The position numbers were made by a program, and so were the translations under genes. Of a stretch of DNA of 11,418 nucleotides, positions 1-5,368 are shown piece by piece (position 1 is the first letter of the stretch; every line of letters starts with the position of its first letter). This DNA is from Clostridia bacterium (GTDB taxonomy: Bacteria > Bacillota > Clostridia > Oscillospirales > CAG-272). Under the pieces are notes generated by a model. It was not told where the DNA came from and searched no databases. It saw only the letters and a list, made by a program, of their open reading frames with translations. Where the stretch lies: NCBI GenBank assembly GCA_017382615.1, contig JAFNZX010000011.1, positions 1 through 11,418 on the forward strand. The letters are read 5' to 3'.

Positions 1-88
1 CATCCTGAGCGGAGCGTAAAAGGCTGCGGATTTGAAAAAAATGTGATGCGAAAAAATCAGCCTTGCACGCGTAGTCGAACTTTTGCGG
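1..88 (+). repeat. Intergenic repeat unit, interrupted copy (left)
   Basis: CATCCTGAGCGGAG at 1-14 and CGTAG plus TCGAACTTTTGCGG at 70-88 match, in opposite orientation, the compact unit at 474-515. Here the two halves are separated by about 55 bases (15-69) that can themselves fold, AGGCT with AGCCT and GATTT with AAATC. Seven bases present in the other copy (CCCGAAG on its minus strand) are missing. The unit may continue left of the window. Confidence 0.6.
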
Positions 89-124
89 GTCGAGCCCTGC
101 GGGCGAGCGAGCAAAAGCGCAAGC

Positions 125-193
125 ATTCCGCCCCGACATCTCCGCTACGCGGAGATGTCATCCTTGAGCGAAGCGAAGGATCTCGGGCGGAAT
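125..193. repeat. Cloverleaf-like palindromic repeat (REP-type)
   Basis: An outer stem, ATTCCGCCC (125-133) with GGGCGGAAT (185-193), encloses two hairpins. One is an 11-bp perfect stem with a 3-base loop (135-145 with 149-159). The other is ATCCTT with AAGGAT (160-165 with 176-181) around GAGCGAAGCG. The layout is a closed three-way junction. It resembles REP/BIME-type intergenic palindromes. It could fold as RNA or extrude as DNA, and its function is unknown. Confidence 0.65.
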
Positions 194-349
194 ACGCAGC
201 GGGATCTGCGTTGGTTACCTCAATGTCTGCTTGATCTTTGAACTGATTTTCCTCGTTTTGCTCTCCGTTTGCTCTGTCCCAACCGATTGCTGTTCAATGT
301 AACTTCGGCTAAGCAAGCGTGTCAGAAACCGTTCGCAGATCCCGCTTCA

Positions 350-423
350 CCGTGACACAGGGGACAGTCCCGCAGTATCATGTCCTGTGGACACGACACA
401 GGCGACAGTCCCCTGTATCACGG
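350..423. repeat. Long inverted repeat with internal GACAGTCCC direct repeats
   Basis: The arms CCGTGACACAGGGGAC (350-365) and GTCCCCTGTATCACGG (408-423) pair at 15 of 16 positions. The core GACAGTCCC occurs twice in direct orientation (363-371, 404-412), and a small TGTCC/GGACA hairpin sits between the arms. This is a palindromic intergenic repeat with no coding potential that I can support. Confidence 0.65.
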
Positions 424-473
424 CTTGCGCTTTTGCTCTATTTCGTATCCTGCTGCGCGACGGATACTACATG

Positions 474-515
474 CCGCAAAAGTTCGACTTCGGGCTACGC
501 CCTCCGCTCAGGATG
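474..515 (-). repeat. Intergenic repeat unit, compact inverted copy
   Basis: Read on the minus strand this is CATCCTGAGCGGAG (515-502), a CGTAG block, then TCGAACTTTTGCGG, in the same order as at 1-88 but without the 55-base insertion. It is therefore an inverted second copy of the left-edge repeat about 400 bp away. Confidence 0.6.
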
Positions 516-550
516 ACACACAGGGGTATATGCGTCCTCGCATAGCCACA

Positions 551-582
551 CAAAAACCGCCTGCTGAAACTCAGCGAGCGGT
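551..582 (-). terminator. Rho-independent terminator of citrate synthase
   Basis: On the minus strand a 12-base arm pairs across a 3-base loop with its partner (stem 556-567 with 571-582; ten Watson-Crick pairs, one G-U, one mismatch). It is followed immediately by a run of five U and then G. It starts about 10 bases after the citrate synthase stop codon. Confidence 0.85.
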
Positions 583-592
583 GATTGTTGCA

Positions 593-1966
593 TTATCTGT
601 CTTGCATAGAAACGTACGGCTTGCTCTTGGAGATGCAGCGGTATGCGGGGCGGATGATCTTATTGGCGGTGGTGTATTCCTCCATGCGGTGTGCGCACCA
701 GCCCGAGGCACGGGCGATGGCAAACAGAGGGGTATACATTTCCACGGGAATATCCAGCATGCGGTACACAAGCCCCGAATACATATCAAGGTTTGCGCAC
801 ATGGGACGCTCAACGCCCTTATACTCGCAAAAGATCTTGGGTGTCAGGCGTTCCACCTTTTCAAGCAGCTCGAAGTCCTTGCCGTATCCCTTGTCGTAGG
901 CAAGCTCGCGGGCGCAATTCTTGAGAATCACGGCTCTGGGGTCGGACAGCGTGTAAACCGCGTGTCCCATACCGTAGATCAAGCCGGAGTGATCGTAGAC
1001 CTCTTTGTTAAGAGCCTTCACCAAAAAGTCGGTCAGCTGACCGTCATCCCAGGGATCGGCAACCGTTTCCTTGATGCAATCGAACATGCCCTGCACCTTG
1101 ATATTTGCACCACCATGTCTGGGGCCCTTGAGCGCACCGATACCGCCCGCGATAGCGGAATAGGTATCCGTACCCGAGGAGGCAAGCACGCGCGTGGCAA
1201 AGGTGGAGTTATTACCGCCGCCGTGCTCTGCGTGCACGACAAGCGCAACGTCGAGCAGCCTCGCTTCTCTTTCGGTGTAGGAGGAGTCGGGGCGCAGCAC
1301 GCGCAAGAAGTTCTCTGCGGTGGAAAGACCGTCCACGGGGTTATGGATATTCAAGCTCTCGTCGTGGAACGCGCTGCGGTAGACCGCATAGGACTGCGCT
1401 GCGATCACGGGCAGTCTTGCCGTGATTTCCATGCTCTGGCGCATCATGTTATCAAGCGAGGTATCGTCGGGATTGGGGTCATAGGCGTACAGCGTCAGCA
1501 CCGCGGTCGCCATCTTGTTCATGATGGAGGGGCTGGGTGCTTTGAGCAGAATATCCTCGGTAAAGCGGGGCGGCAGGCGGCGATATGCAGAAATGACGTC
1601 GTTGAACTCGGCAAGCTCCGCCTCGGTAGGCAGGTGACCGAAAAACAGAAGGAAGATGCATTCCTCAAAGCCGTAGCGTCCCTCTGCGGTAAAGTGTGTG
1701 ATCAGATCGTTGACATCGTAGCCGCGATAGCGCAGCACACCCTCGGCAGCCTCCTTTTCACCCTCGTTGACCACGTAACCGTGCGCGTTACCGATTTTGG
1801 TGACACCCGCGGTGACACCCGTGCCGTCAAATTCGCGCAAGCCGCGCTTGACGCGGTGGTTGTCAAAAGCTTCCTTGGGAATTTTATATGCGGAGCGTGC
1901 ATTTTCCAGCAGCTCGTTCATTTCACCCTGAATGCGGGCTTCGTTATCGGGATTGATGTATGCCAT
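593..1966 (-). CDS. gltA: Citrate synthase (Si-type)
   Basis: This is a 457-residue citrate synthase. It condenses oxaloacetate and acetyl-CoA to citrate in the cytoplasm, the entry to the TCA cycle or to glutamate synthesis. The catalytic set is visible: HAEH at 245-248 (oxaloacetate binding), the catalytic His in GPRHGGAN (H284), the His in GMGHAVYTLSDPRA (H335), and the catalytic Asp in NLDMYSG (D394). ARASGW at 418-423 supplies a substrate-binding Arg. I chose the ATG at 1966 because AAAGGGG lies just upstream of it. A TTG seven codons further upstream has no such site. The length is slightly above the usual 370-430, with the extra residues N-terminal. The gene stands alone, with its own promoter and terminator; no aconitase or isocitrate dehydrogenase is in view. 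A 2-methylcitrate synthase activity cannot be excluded from sequence alone. Confidence 0.95.
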   Translation of the reverse strand: MAYINPDNEARIQGEMNELLENARSAYKIPKEAFDNHRVKRGLREFDGTGVTAGVTKIGNAHGYVVNEGEKEAAEGVLRYRGYDVNDLITHFTAEGRYGFEECIFLLFFGHLPTEAELAEFNDVISAYRRLPPRFTEDILLKAPSPSIMNKMATAVLTLYAYDPNPDDTSLDNMMRQSMEITARLPVIAAQSYAVYRSAFHDESLNIHNPVDGLSTAENFLRVLRPDSSYTEREARLLDVALVVHAEHGGGNNSTFATRVLASSGTDTYSAIAGGIGALKGPRHGGANIKVQGMFDCIKETVADPWDDGQLTDFLVKALNKEVYDHSGLIYGMGHAVYTLSDPRAVILKNCARELAYDKGYGKDFELLEKVERLTPKIFCEYKGVERPMCANLDMYSGLVYRMLDIPVEMYTPLFAIARASGWCAHRMEEYTTANKIIRPAYRCISKSKPYVSMQDR

Positions 1967-1998
1967 ACAAACACCCCTTTCGTTCAAATCAAAGAATA

Positions 1999-2037
1999 AA
2001 GCAGGGATAGTATACCATACTTCCCTGCTTATTGCAA
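1999..2037 (-). promoter_or_regulatory. Citrate synthase promoter with overlapping dyad operator
   Basis: On the minus strand the -35 TTGCAA (2037-2032), a 17-bp spacer and the -10 TATACT (2014-2009) preceded by an extended TGG predict a start near 2002 and a 35-base leader. A perfect 9-bp dyad, AAGCAGGGA (1999-2007) and TCCCTGCTT (2022-2030), brackets the -10, with an inner AGTAT/ATACT dyad over it. Because transcription starts inside one arm, the RNA cannot form the whole hairpin. The dyad is therefore better read as a DNA operator. Confidence 0.7.
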
Positions 2038-2051
2038 TAGGTTTTGCAATA
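2030..2051. promoter_or_regulatory. Second dyad over the citrate synthase -35 box
   Basis: TATTGCAA (2030-2037) and TTGCAATA (2044-2051) form an 8-bp perfect dyad with a 6-base spacer. One arm covers the -35 hexamer and the other lies just upstream. It could be an activator or repressor site, or a fortuitous AT-rich palindrome. Confidence 0.45.
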
Positions 2052-2104
2052 TTTTATTTGTAAACTTTCATATTTGACCGTTTTTTGATGGTTTTGTGTC
2101 GTAT

Positions 2105-2133
2105 TTTGCAAGAATATTTTTAATTCATGCAAA
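2105..2133 (-). terminator. Weak hairpin downstream of the CDF gene
   Basis: Arms 2105-2115 and 2123-2133 pair at 10 of 11 positions around an AT loop, starting about 15 bases after the CDF stop codon. No U-run follows on the minus strand, so terminator function is uncertain. Confidence 0.3.
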
Positions 2134-2147
2134 CAAGGCGGCATTTT

Positions 2148-3335
2148 TTACTGTCTGTCCACATTGAGCACGGCAAAGTAGACCGCATCGGTATGGGCTT
2201 TGAGTGCCGATGCAACTGCATCCTTGATCTCGGTGTCGGTCAGCTTGCATTCAAAGGGGGCTTCCACGTCAAAAATGAGATTGGTGTGCGAAGGTCCTGC
2301 CACCACGCGGAAATCGTGCATGGAGAGTCGCTCGTCGATGCCCGTAAGGATTTCTGCCGTCATTTCGCGCAGGGCGTTGACGGTCTCATCGTTGGTCACG
2401 ACGGGGTCCATATGAATGGTGGCGATGATGCCGAGCTCGTCGTGCAGACGCTTTTCGATATTATCGATGACGTCGTGCATATGGTACACGTTGGCTTCTC
2501 CGTCCACCTCCACGTGCAAGGACGCGATATGGTGACCGGGACCGTAGCTGTGCACCAGCATATCGTGAATGCCCAACGCCTCGGGGTGACTTGCAACAAG
2601 CGCCTTGATGTCTGCCACTACCTGCTCGTCGGGGGCTTCCCCAAGGATGGAGTTTTTGGTCTCACCCAGCACGCGCACGCCTGCGATCATGATCAGCACC
2701 GAAATGGCAATACCCACCGCGCTATCCAGCCACGGCAAATGCAGATAAAACGCAATGATCTGCGCGACAAGCACGCCCAGCGTAGCTCCCGCGTCCGAAA
2801 TGCAGTCGGTTGCCGTTGCGCGCATGACCGAGGAATCAATCTTTTTGGCAACCTTGCGGTTAAAGAAAAACATCCACAGCTTGACCAAGATAGAAACGCC
2901 CAGCACGATAACGGTCAGCCACTCAATGCTTGCAGCTTCTGCGCTTGCTTCGCCTGTCAAAAGCGGGATAAGCGTACCGAAGGAATCGGTAAACAGCGTC
3001 CAGCCCACGATGATAATGATCACGGCAACCAAGAGAGATGCCACGTACTCAATACGGGCATGCCCGAAGGGGTGTTCGCGGTCGGCAGGCTTTGCCGCCA
3101 TGCGGAAGCTGACCAAGGAAACCAAGGAAGAGCCTGCGTCGGAAAGGTTATTCATACCGTCAGCCGTAATCGAGATTGCGCCAAACAGCGCGCCCACGGT
3201 GATCTTGCCTGCGGCAACCAGCAGATTGAGCACGATGCAAACAATGCTGACCATAGTGCCGTACGCCGAGCGTACGTGAACGTTTCGCACGTCATCGGCA
3301 TTTTTGATAAAGAGTTTTGTAAGTAAGGTAGTCAA
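2148..3335 (-). CDS. Cation diffusion facilitator, probable Mn(II) exporter
   Basis: This is a 395-residue CDF-family transporter, an inner-membrane proton-coupled exporter of divalent metal. About six membrane segments fall near residues 28-50, 52-78, 95-115, 138-158, 172-198 and 203-222, with the family motif HPFGHAR at 88-94. The transport site reads N62xxxD66 in helix 2 and D177xxxD181 in helix 5. This Asn-Asp-Asp-Asp set is the one described for MntE-type manganese exporters; zinc exporters carry His-Asp pairs. The cytoplasmic ferredoxin-like domain spans about 235-312. It is followed by an unusual further 80 residues that look like a second such fold (MHDFRVVAG, then HTNLIFDVEAP). The start is TTG at 3335, preceded by GGAGG six bases upstream; the next Met would remove the first helix. 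I found no clear promoter. Substrate is an inference. Confidence 0.9.
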   Translation of the reverse strand: MTTLLTKLFIKNADDVRNVHVRSAYGTMVSIVCIVLNLLVAAGKITVGALFGAISITADGMNNLSDAGSSLVSLVSFRMAAKPADREHPFGHARIEYVASLLVAVIIIIVGWTLFTDSFGTLIPLLTGEASAEAASIEWLTVIVLGVSILVKLWMFFFNRKVAKKIDSSVMRATATDCISDAGATLGVLVAQIIAFYLHLPWLDSAVGIAISVLIMIAGVRVLGETKNSILGEAPDEQVVADIKALVASHPEALGIHDMLVHSYGPGHHIASLHVEVDGEANVYHMHDVIDNIEKRLHDELGIIATIHMDPVVTNDETVNALREMTAEILTGIDERLSMHDFRVVAGPSHTNLIFDVEAPFECKLTDTEIKDAVASALKAHTDAVYFAVLNVDRQ

Positions 3336-3370
3336 GGGTTGCCTCCAAATTAAGATAAGTCAAAATGGAT

Positions 3371-3427
3371 GAAAGTTTTTGCGTCGCTTTTTTCAAAAAG
3401 CGACCGGGGTTCGGGGCAGAGCCCCGC
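3371..3427 (+). repeat. Structured intergenic repeat, copy C (two stems)
   Basis: It starts GAAAGTTTTTG. Stem 1 is GTCGCTTTTT (3383-3392) with AAAAAGCGAC (3395-3404). After the linker CGGGGT, stem 2 is CGGGGC (3412-3417) with GCCCCG (3421-3426) around AGA. The order, the UUUUUCAAAAA apex and the GGGG linker match copies A and B, but the stem sequences differ. A third stem is not evident here. Confidence 0.65.
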
Positions 3428-3446
3428 TAAAACGCCGTTCTTTTTG

Positions 3447-3484
3447 GTACTTTTTCTTGCGGCTACTTGCTCAAGAAAAAGTAC
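3447..3484. repeat. 13-bp perfect inverted repeat inside the composite element
   Basis: GTACTTTTTCTTG (3447-3459) and CAAGAAAAAGTAC (3472-3484) are perfectly complementary across a 12-base spacer. No U-run follows on either strand, so it is a structural part of the element and not a standard terminator. Confidence 0.7.
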
Positions 3485-3528
3485 GGAGAGAATTTATTCA
3501 GCGTAACAAACGATCCGTTGTTGGGATA

Positions 3529-3560
3529 TTATGTGAGAAACCCGTTTCCGTTCTTTTTGA
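3529..3560 (+). repeat. 32-base internal repeat block, first copy
   Basis: TTATGTGAG, a variable hexamer, then GTTTCCGTTCTTTTTGA matches 11356-11387 at 30 of 32 bases. In both places it lies downstream of a structured repeat copy in the same orientation, after 150-190 bases. Confidence 0.7.
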
Positions 3561-3581
3561 CACCGCTGGCGCAAAAAGAAC
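3550..3581. repeat. 10-bp inverted repeat inside the composite element
   Basis: GTTCTTTTTG (3550-3559) and CAAAAAGAAC (3572-3581) pair perfectly across a 12-base spacer, the same spacer length as the 13-bp hairpin at 3447-3484. Confidence 0.65.
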
Positions 3582-3602
3582 CAAAAACGCCGTGGGATTA
3601 TT

Positions 3603-3677
3603 TCGCGCCTGCGGGCGCGACTTGGGACGCTGTCCCAAGTCCCTGCAAACTTTTGAAAAAGTTTGATCAAAACTTTT
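3603..3677 (-). repeat. Structured intergenic repeat, copy A (three stems)
   Basis: On the minus strand, AAAAGTTTTG leads into stem 1, CAAACTTTT with AAAAGTTTG (3665-3657 with 3654-3646). Then comes linker CAGGG, stem 2, ACTTGGGAC with GTCCCAAGT around AGC (3640-3632 with 3628-3620), and stem 3, CGCGCC with GGCGCG around CGCA (3619-3614 with 3609-3604). It begins about 25 bases past the yifB stop in the same sense, so it would sit in that gene's 3' untranslated RNA. No clear U-run follows. Confidence 0.7.
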
Positions 3678-3701
3678 CAAGAGTAAGGTTGATTGGATTG
3701 T

Positions 3702-5243
3702 TTACGCGCCCCAGTATTTTTTATCCAGGCTGCGCAGCTGGATCGCTTCCGCAACGTGCATATCCTTGATGACCTCGCTGCCGTCAAGGTCTGCAATCGT
3801 GCGCGCAACGCGCATCACTCTGTCATATCCGCGCGCCGAAAGCCCCATGCTCTCATATGCCATGCGCAAAAGCTGCGACGCGCTCTCGTCAATTTTGCAA
3901 TACTTGCGAATGCCCGCCGCATCCAGCTGTGCATTGCAAAGAATCTTATCGTCCTGCATGCGTTTTTTGGAAAATTCACGTGCACGGATCACGCGTGCGC
4001 GCACCTGTGCCGAGGTCTCCGCAGGCGTTGTATCCATGGCAAGCTCGTCGTAAGAAAGCGAAGGCAGCTCAATCTGAATATCCATTCTGTCAAGCATTGG
4101 TCCGCTGATGCGCGAAATATATCGCTGTACGTCACCCGTTTTGCACGTGCAGGGTCTGGTCGGATGTCCGAAATATCCGCAACGGCAGGGGTTCATCGCA
4201 CCTACCAGCATAAACGCACACGGGAAGGTCACGCGTCCGCTGGCACGCGATATGGTCACGCGTCTGTCCTCCAAGGGCTGGCGCAACGCATCGGTAACCT
4301 GCTTGGGAAACTCGGGAAACTCATCTAAAAACAGCACGCCGTGATTGGCAAGCGACACCTCACCCGGGCGCGGATTTGCACCGCCGCCCACAAGCGCAAC
4401 CGCCGACATGGTGTGGTGCGGTGCGCGGAAGGGTCTTGTAGAAAGCAGCGACGTGCCATCCGGCAGCGTGCCCGTGACCGAGTGCACCTTGGTGGTTTCA
4501 ATTGCCTCTTCAAAGGTCAAGGGCGGCAGAATGGTGGCAAGACGCTTGGCAAGCATGCTCTTACCCGTGCCGGGAGGGCCGATCAAGAGAATGTTGTGCC
4601 CGCCCGCTGCCGCGATCTCCATGGCGCGCTTGGCAAGGGCTTGCCCCTTGACGTCCGAAAAATCTATGCCGTAATCCACCACAGCTTCCCCAAATGCGCC
4701 CTCGTCAGGCTTGACGGGCTGCAGGGGCTTGGTCCCGTTTAAGTGATCAATAAACTCGCGCATACTGTGCACGCCGTACACCGTAATGCCATGCACGGCT
4801 GCCGCCTCGCGGGCGTTCTGCACGGGCACGTAAAACTCGGTAAAGCCCGCATCCCTTGCCGCTACGCACATGCTCAGCACACCGCGCACCGTGCGCCACG
4901 CACCCGAAAGAGAAAGCTCCCCCACGATGCATTTATGCTTCATATCCACCTCGCGGTTGATTACACCCGCACAGCGCAAAATGCCCGTCAGAATGGCAAC
5001 GTCAAACTGTGAACCCTCCTTTTTTCGGTCGGCAGGGGCAAGGTTGACCATATAAGCCATAGCCGGAAAACGATATCCGCTGTTCTCGCAAGCGGTGCGC
5101 ACGCGCTCCTTTGCCTCCTTGACTGCCATATCGGGCAGACCCACCAGCTCAAAATTCGCCATTCTGGGCTGACCGTCCGCCTCTACCGTCACAATAAAGC
5201 CGTCAATGCCGTAAAGCCCTGCGCTGTATATCTCTGATAACAT
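3702..5243 (-). CDS. yifB: YifB/ComM family AAA+ ATPase (Mg-chelatase-like)
   Basis: This 513-residue protein is of the usual length for the YifB/ComM family. The N-terminal 1-170 is the Lon-S5-like ChlI fold. Then comes an AAA+ core with Walker A GPPGTGKS (222-229), Walker B GVLFLDEF (302-309) and the arginine-finger region SGPMLDRMD (380-388). A Cys cluster, NPCRCGY through RPCTC (351-367), is a probable zinc site. The Mg_chelatase C-terminal domain covers about 405-505 and includes SARGYDRVMRVARTIADL. In Vibrio cholerae ComM is a helicase that promotes branch migration during natural transformation. A similar DNA-processing role here is inferred. ATG at 5243 is chosen because GGAGG lies eight bases upstream; an upstream in-frame extension to 5303 lacks one and would run across the promoter. 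No dprA or other competence gene is adjacent. Confidence 0.93.
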   Translation of the reverse strand: MLSEIYSAGLYGIDGFIVTVEADGQPRMANFELVGLPDMAVKEAKERVRTACENSGYRFPAMAYMVNLAPADRKKEGSQFDVAILTGILRCAGVINREVDMKHKCIVGELSLSGAWRTVRGVLSMCVAARDAGFTEFYVPVQNAREAAAVHGITVYGVHSMREFIDHLNGTKPLQPVKPDEGAFGEAVVDYGIDFSDVKGQALAKRAMEIAAAGGHNILLIGPPGTGKSMLAKRLATILPPLTFEEAIETTKVHSVTGTLPDGTSLLSTRPFRAPHHTMSAVALVGGGANPRPGEVSLANHGVLFLDEFPEFPKQVTDALRQPLEDRRVTISRASGRVTFPCAFMLVGAMNPCRCGYFGHPTRPCTCKTGDVQRYISRISGPMLDRMDIQIELPSLSYDELAMDTTPAETSAQVRARVIRAREFSKKRMQDDKILCNAQLDAAGIRKYCKIDESASQLLRMAYESMGLSARGYDRVMRVARTIADLDGSEVIKDMHVAEAIQLRSLDKKYWGA

Positions 5244-5274
5244 ATCTTGCGCCTCCAAACATTTCTTTACGTTT

Positions 5275-5303
5275 AGTGTATCACGAATTGATAAAAAAGT
5301 CAA
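5275..5303 (-). promoter_or_regulatory. yifB promoter
   Basis: On the minus strand TTGACT (5303-5298), a 17-bp spacer and TACACT (5280-5275) with an extended TGA predict a start near 5268 and a leader of about 24 bases before the ATG at 5243. The -35 box is 7 bp from the -35 of the divergent malQ promoter. Confidence 0.75.
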
Positions 5304-5310
5304 GATTCGC

Positions 5311-5339
5311 TTTACAAATCTTTCATTTCGTGGTATAAT
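5311..5339 (+). promoter_or_regulatory. malQ promoter
   Basis: TTTACA (5311-5316), a 17-bp spacer and a perfect TATAAT (5334-5339) with extended TGG place the start near 5346, leaving a 23-base leader. I saw no catabolite-response (cre) element close to it. Confidence 0.85.
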
Positions 5340-5368
5340 ACAAGTAATACACTCACATGGAGGTCAAT

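Larger units (their letters stand above)
1..550. other. Non-coding stretch packed with palindromic repeats
   Basis: No convincing gene lies here. Reading frames in this stretch are short, Arg/Ser-rich and lack a ribosome binding site. It holds at least three palindromic repeat units (1-88, 125-193, 350-423) and an inverted partial copy of the first (474-515). The interval 235-345 shows nothing I can name. It lies downstream of the citrate synthase terminator, so it is probably untranscribed from the right. What lies to its left is outside the window. Confidence 0.7.
3347..3701. other. Non-coding stretch holding a composite palindromic element
   Basis: There is no supported gene between the CDF ribosome binding site and the yifB stop codon. 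Most of the interval (3371-3677) is a composite element. A three-stem-type repeat faces inward at each end (3371-3427 on plus, 3677-3603 on minus), with two long hairpins between them. The short frames across it are by-products of the repeats. Confidence 0.7.

Noticed and set aside
1..550. CRISPR array
   Set aside because: The repeats are palindromic units of different kinds, not evenly spaced identical direct repeats, and no cas gene is present.
380..1999. Long plus-strand reading frame (539 codons) opposite citrate synthase
   Set aside because: It mirrors the codon bias of the minus-strand gene, is Cys/His/Val-rich with no recognisable domain, and starts inside the repeat cluster without a ribosome binding site. 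Citrate synthase on the other strand has all its catalytic residues.
1999..2051. Riboswitch or attenuator in the citrate synthase leader
   Set aside because: The predicted transcription start lies inside the right part of the dyad, so the leader is only about 35 bases and cannot hold the structure.
1999..2051. CcpC or CcpA (cre) operator at citrate synthase
   Set aside because: Neither the ATAA-N7-TTAT dyad nor a cre consensus can be matched here.
2127..3326. Long plus-strand frame (399 codons) opposite the CDF gene
   Set aside because: The opposite strand encodes a full CDF protein with membrane helices and metal site. This frame has low-complexity His/Gln-rich stretches and no start signal.
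3371..3427. Promoter of the CDF gene inside repeat copy C
   Set aside because: I searched the minus strand upstream of the GGAGG for a -35/-10 pair with a 16-18 bp spacer and found none convincing.
3379..3769. Short plus-strand frames in the CDF-yifB gap
   Set aside because: They run through hairpin repeats, lack ribosome binding sites, and overlap in several frames, as expected for repeat DNA.
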